From assembly GCA_946479825.1 (NCBI GenBank), contig CAMLHU010000017.1, positions 1 through 15,552 of the forward strand: DNA of 15,552 nucleotides. The letters run 5' to 3'. Numbering within the stretch: position 1 is the first letter of the stretch; each line of letters starts with the position of its first letter. Shown here piece after piece: positions 12,861 to 15,552 of the stretch. The notes beneath the pieces were generated by a model that saw only the letters and a list, made by a program, of their open reading frames with translations, did not search any database and was not told where the DNA came from. The position numbers and the translations under genes were made by a program. This DNA is from an uncultured Gemmatimonadota bacterium. GTDB taxonomy: Bacteria > Gemmatimonadota > Gemmatimonadetes > Gemmatimonadales > GWC2-71-9.

Positions 12861-14152
12861 CGGGGCGGCGCGGGAGGCCGGGCGTCGGCCTCGCCGTAGA
12901 TGAGGCGGGCGCCCAGGCCGTAGGTGATGTACGACCAGGCCCACTCCAGCATCACGATCAGCCGGTTGCGGAAGCCGATCAGGAAGAAGATGTGGACGAA
13001 GATCCAGGTGAACCACGCCGAGAACCCGTGGACGCCCAGCCGGCCGAAGTCGGCCACGGCGCGGCCGCGGCCGATCACCGCCAGCTGGCCCTTGTCGCGG
13101 TAGCGGAAGGCCCGGCGCGGGCGGCCGCGCAGGTCGGCGCGGATGGCGTCGGCGGCGAAGACGCCCATCTGGATGGCGACGGGGCACACGCCCGGGAGCG
13201 TGGTGCCAGCCTGATGGGTGAACGCGGCGGCGTCGCCCAGGACGAAGACCTCGGGGTGGTCCGGGATCGAGCAATCGGGGCCGACGATCGCGCGCCCCTG
13301 GCGGTCGAGCGGCGCGCCGAGGGACTTGAGGAGCGGGCTCGCGGTGTTGCCGGCGGCCCAGACCACGGTGCGGGTCGGGATGGTCCATCCGGCGGCCCGC
13401 ACCGCGTCGGCGGTGACCTCCGTGACCAGCGTCTCGGTCCGGACCTCGACGCCGAGATCGCGCAGCGTCTGCTTGGCCCAGTCGCTCAGCTCGGGCGGGT
13501 AGCTGGTCAGGAGGCGGGTGCCGCCTTCGAGCAGCATGACGGTCGCGTCGCGCGGGTCGATGCGGCGGAAGTCCCGTCGGAGGGCGTAGCGTCGGATCTC
13601 GGCGATGGCGCCGGCCATCTCGACGCCGGTGGGGCCGCCGCCGATCACGACGAAGGTCAGCAGCTGCTGGCGGCGGACCGGGTCGGGCTCGCGTTCGGCG
13701 GCCTCGAAGGCGAGGAGGATCCGGCGGCGGATCTCGAGCGCGTCCTCGAGGCTCTTCAGGCCCGGCGCGTTGGCCTCCCACTCGTCGTGACCGAAGTACG
13801 CGTGCCTGGCCCCGGTGGCGACGATGCAGTAGTCGTAATCAAGACTACTACCATCGCTCAGGAAGACCTTTCGGTTCGGCACATCCACCCGCTCGGCCTC
13901 GCCCAGGAGGACGTCGGTGTTCTGCTGGCGGCGGAGGATGGAGCGGATGGGGGAGGCGATGTCGCCGGGGCTCAGGCCCGCGGTGGCCACCTGGTACAGC
14001 ATCGGCTGGAACAGGTGGTGGTTGCGCCGGTCCACGAGGGTGATCTTGACCCGGGCGGAGCCCAGGCGCTTGGCGGCATAGAGGCCGGCGAAGCCGCCGC
14101 CCAGGATGACGACGCGGGCCGGGCGGTCGGACGGTGCGGCGGGGAGGCCCAC
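12857..14152 (-). CDS. ndh: Type II NADH:quinone oxidoreductase (NDH-2)
   Basis: This 431-aa flavoprotein transfers electrons from NADH to the quinone pool without pumping protons. Two Rossmann folds are visible: FAD-binding VVILGGGFAGLYAAKRLG (14-31) and NADH-binding FVVIGGGPTGVEMAG (167-181). The second FAD contact VFVLGDAA (302-309), the quinone-site region TLPGVCPVAIQMG (318-330) and a hydrophobic/amphipathic C-terminus (about 377-420, WFTWIFVHIFFLIGF) for membrane attachment are also present. Length and order fit bacterial NDH-2. The start is GTG at 14152, preceded by a GGGAG site; no ATG lies before the first strand. It begins 4 bp after the small membrane-protein gene and overlaps queG, so the three genes are probably one transcript. 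A sulfide:quinone reductase is less likely, since its paired catalytic cysteines are not in the expected places. Confidence 0.94.
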   Translation of the reverse strand: MGLPAAPSDRPARVVILGGGFAGLYAAKRLGSARVKITLVDRRNHHLFQPMLYQVATAGLSPGDIASPIRSILRRQQNTDVLLGEAERVDVPNRKVFLSDGSSLDYDYCIVATGARHAYFGHDEWEANAPGLKSLEDALEIRRRILLAFEAAEREPDPVRRQQLLTFVVIGGGPTGVEMAGAIAEIRRYALRRDFRRIDPRDATVMLLEGGTRLLTSYPPELSDWAKQTLRDLGVEVRTETLVTEVTADAVRAAGWTIPTRTVVWAAGNTASPLLKSLGAPLDRQGRAIVGPDCSIPDHPEVFVLGDAAAFTHQAGTTLPGVCPVAIQMGVFAADAIRADLRGRPRRAFRYRDKGQLAVIGRGRAVADFGRLGVHGFSAWFTWIFVHIFFLIGFRNRLIVMLEWAWSYITYGLGARLIYGEADARPPAPPR

Positions 14153-14156
14153 GGCT

Positions 14157-14441
14157 CTAGCTCCCGAGCCGGAGCAGCTCGCGCCGCCACCGGGCGAATC
14201 GGATCACGTCGTGGAGCGGCGGGACCGCGGCCTCGTCGCCGTAGGCGGTGTACATCCGCCACCGGAGATACACGGGATCGGGGAGCGGGAGGAACGGCGG
14301 GATGGTCCACCAGCGCCGGCGCCGGAAGGCCCAGAGCGCGCCGAGCAGGGCCAGGGCCAGCGACGGGGAGAGCACCGCACGCGGCGCCAGGGCCAGCGTG
14401 AGGCCGAGCCACGAACTCCGGGGAGACGTGCCCGCGGTCAT
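14157..14441 (-). CDS. Small membrane protein of unknown function
   Basis: This 94-aa protein has one hydrophobic segment (about residues 12-38) and a basic, aromatic C-terminal part. The latter includes WWTIPPFLPLPDPVYLRWRM (44-63), TAYGDEAAVPPLHDV (65-79) and a final arginine-rich helix (RFARWRRELLRL). I do not recognise the family. The conserved-looking Pro/Trp/Tyr motifs and the plausible ATG (14441, with a GGGG stretch just upstream) argue for a real gene. It is the first gene of the minus-strand unit leading to ndh and queG (4-bp gap to ndh). A link to NDH-2 at the membrane is possible but only inferred from position. Confidence 0.7.
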   Translation of the reverse strand: MTAGTSPRSSWLGLTLALAPRAVLSPSLALALLGALWAFRRRRWWTIPPFLPLPDPVYLRWRMYTAYGDEAAVPPLHDVIRFARWRRELLRLGS

Positions 14442-14501
14442 GCCCCATATATAACAGGGTCCCGGTATATTCCCCGCGTCCTGAGTGAGGAGTGCCTGGA
14501 C
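14442..14501. promoter_or_regulatory. Divergent promoter region between the ndh unit and the LOG gene
   Basis: This 60-bp divergent gap holds two AT-rich boxes in GC-rich surroundings: TATATAAC (14448-14455) and TATATT (14466-14471). TATATT is a plausible -10 for the plus-strand LOG gene. On the minus strand TTATAT (14454-14449) would place the transcript start almost at the ATG of the small membrane protein, suggesting a very short leader or leaderless mRNA. No good -35 is visible for either. The GAGGAG ribosome binding site (14487-14492) decides the LOG start. Confidence 0.5.
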
Positions 14502-15263
14502 GTGAGCAGGGTGACCGGACGGAAGAGCGGACCTCCCGAGGAGGCCCGGACCACCGAGGACGAGGCGCTCCTCGGCGCCCAGCTGCGTGAGCGTCCCGAC
14601 GCGCTCAAGCACTCCGACCCGTGGCGGGTGCTCCGCATCATGGGGGAGTTCGTCGAGGGGTTCGACGCCCTGGCCGACGTGATCGACGCCGTGGCGGTCT
14701 TCGGCTCGGCGCGGACCCCGCCCGACGACCCGATGTACGGCAAGGCCATCGAGACGGCGCGCCAGCTCGCGAAGGCGGGGTTCCCGATCATCACCGGCGG
14801 CGGCCCGGGCATCATGGAGGCCGCGAACCGTGGGGCGGTGGAGGGGGGCGCGCTCTCGGTGGGGTGCAACATCGAGCTGCCGCACGAGCAGGGGCTCAAT
14901 CCGTACGTGGACCGGGGGATCGAGTTCCGCTACTTCTTCGTGCGGAAGACGATGTTCCTCAAGTACTCGACGGCGTTCGTGGTGTTCCCCGGCGGGTTCG
15001 GCACGCTCGACGAGCTCACCGAGGCGCTCACGCTGATCCAGACCGGGAAGGTGAAGCACTTCCCGGTCGTGCTGGTGGGGACGCAGTACTGGCGCGGGCT
15101 GGTGGAATGGATCCGCGGCCCGCTGCTCAGCGAAGGCAAGATCGGCCCGAAGGACCTGGACCTGTTCCACCTGACCGACGACCCGCACGAGGTGGTGCAG
15201 CGGATCACGGCCGCGCGCGCCGCGCGGGACGTGCTCCGTCCGGCGCCATCCAAGGGGAGCTGA
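14502..15263 (+). CDS. LOG-family protein (nucleotide 5'-monophosphate phosphoribohydrolase-like)
   Basis: This 253-aa protein carries the LOG/lysine-decarboxylase-like Rossmann fold. Signatures are VAVFGSAR (66-73), [16 protein letters not shown] (nucleotide-binding loop) and the catalytic [15 protein letters not shown] motif. Such proteins cleave the N-glycosidic bond of nucleoside 5'-monophosphates (cytokinin-activating LOG enzymes, or PpnN-like housekeeping enzymes). Older annotations as lysine decarboxylase are misleading. Two in-frame GTG codons lie close together (14502 and 14511). The first is chosen because GAGGAG lies 9 nt upstream. The N-terminal 45 residues are polar and probably flexible. 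The true substrate cannot be read from the sequence. The downstream deoxyhypusine-synthase-like gene begins one base after the stop, so the two are likely co-transcribed. Confidence 0.9.
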   Translation: MSRVTGRKSGPPEEARTTEDEALLGAQLRERPDALKHSDPWRVLRIMGEFVEGFDALADVIDAVAVFGSARTPPDDPMYGKAIETARQLAKAGFPIITGGGPGIMEAANRGAVEGGALSVGCNIELPHEQGLNPYVDRGIEFRYFFVRKTMFLKYSTAFVVFPGGFGTLDELTEALTLIQTGKVKHFPVVLVGTQYWRGLVEWIRGPLLSEGKIGPKDLDLFHLTDDPHEVVQRITAARAARDVLRPAPSKGS

Positions 15264-15264
15264 C

Positions 15265-15552
15265 ATGACCCGACCCTCCGCGCCCTTCCTCAAGGGCCAG
15301 CGCATCGACCCCAAGGGGATCACCGGCCAGGAGTCGGCCGCGGACCTGATCGACTCGGCGTTCCTGGCGTACAACGCCGGGCGGCTCCGCGAAGGCTGCC
15401 GGCTGTTCACCGAGCGGATGCTCGAGCCCAACGTGACCGTCGGCATGAGCCTGACCGGCGCGATGACGCCCGCCGGGCTCGGGATGAGCACGCTCATCCC
15501 GCTGATGGAGGCGGGGTTCGTGGACTGGATCATCTCCACCGGCGCCAACCTC
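15265..15552 (+). CDS. Deoxyhypusine-synthase-like protein, N-terminal part (cut by window end)
   Basis: The first 96 residues are visible and the gene continues past the window. The segment has the deoxyhypusine synthase N-terminal pattern: [18 protein letters not shown], then [20 protein letters not shown] and [15 protein letters not shown], part of the NAD/spermidine-binding fold. In eukaryotes and archaea this enzyme makes deoxyhypusine on eIF5A/aIF5A from spermidine. Bacteria have no eIF5A, and the role of bacterial homologues is uncertain (polyamine conversion, such as homospermidine synthesis, is one proposal). The catalytic lysine region is beyond the window, so activity cannot be judged. 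The ATG has a GGGGAG site 5 nt upstream and follows the LOG stop by one base. Confidence 0.9.
   Translation, partial: MTRPSAPFLKGQRIDPKGITGQESAADLIDSAFLAYNAGRLREGCRLFTERMLEPNVTVGMSLTGAMTPAGLGMSTLIPLMEAGFVDWIISTGANL

Noticed and set aside
12861..13781. Long upstream extension of the queG frame
   Set aside because: It overlaps ndh on the same strand in another frame and is compositionally noise; the ATG at 12860 gives the standard QueG start.

Overview
The window is a high-GC bacterial chromosome segment, densely coding, with short intergenic gaps and many ATGA/GTGA start-stop overlaps. A lipoprotein signal, an ECF sigma/anti-sigma pair, exported DUF4097 proteins and the parA-parB-M23-bactofilin order suggest a Gram-negative-type organism. 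Gemmatimonadota is my best guess from overall gene style and GC content, but nothing in the window (no rRNA, for example) proves it. A perfect parS site next to parAB suggests the segment lies near the replication origin.

Layout. (1) Positions 1-3066: a parS site, an AT-rich promoter region, then a tightly coupled operon parA-parB-M23 peptidase-bactofilin, joining chromosome segregation to cytoskeleton and cell-wall genes. (2) 3067-8305: a 123-bp regulatory region with two perfect inverted repeats, then an overlapping operon for a BMP-family (PnrA/BmpA-type) nucleoside importer: substrate-binding lipoprotein, a Nif3-like metal-binding protein, a double-domain ABC ATPase and two membrane permeases. 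(3) 8306-11528: an ECF sigma factor, its membrane anti-sigma factor and two exported DUF4097 beta-repeat proteins, probably an envelope-stress module. (4) 11550-14441, minus strand: a 94-aa membrane protein, a type II NADH dehydrogenase, a short epoxyqueuosine reductase (QueG) and a VOC/glyoxalase-fold protein. A heptamer repeat lies at the queG-VOC junction and a hairpin at the convergent boundary with the DUF4097 genes. (5) 14502-15552, plus strand: a LOG-family nucleotide phosphoribohydrolase-like protein and the first 96 residues of a deoxyhypusine-synthase-like protein that runs off the window.

No rRNA, tRNA, CRISPR array, insertion sequence or phage gene was seen. The window looks like conserved chromosomal backbone rather than a mobile island. 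The most interesting points are the segregation/bactofilin/M23 operon with its parS, the Nif3 gene embedded in a nucleoside importer operon, the structured leader before that operon, the hairpin beside the anti-sigma start, and the sigma/anti-sigma/DUF4097 module. Large open frames antisense to the high-GC genes are read as codon-bias shadows.
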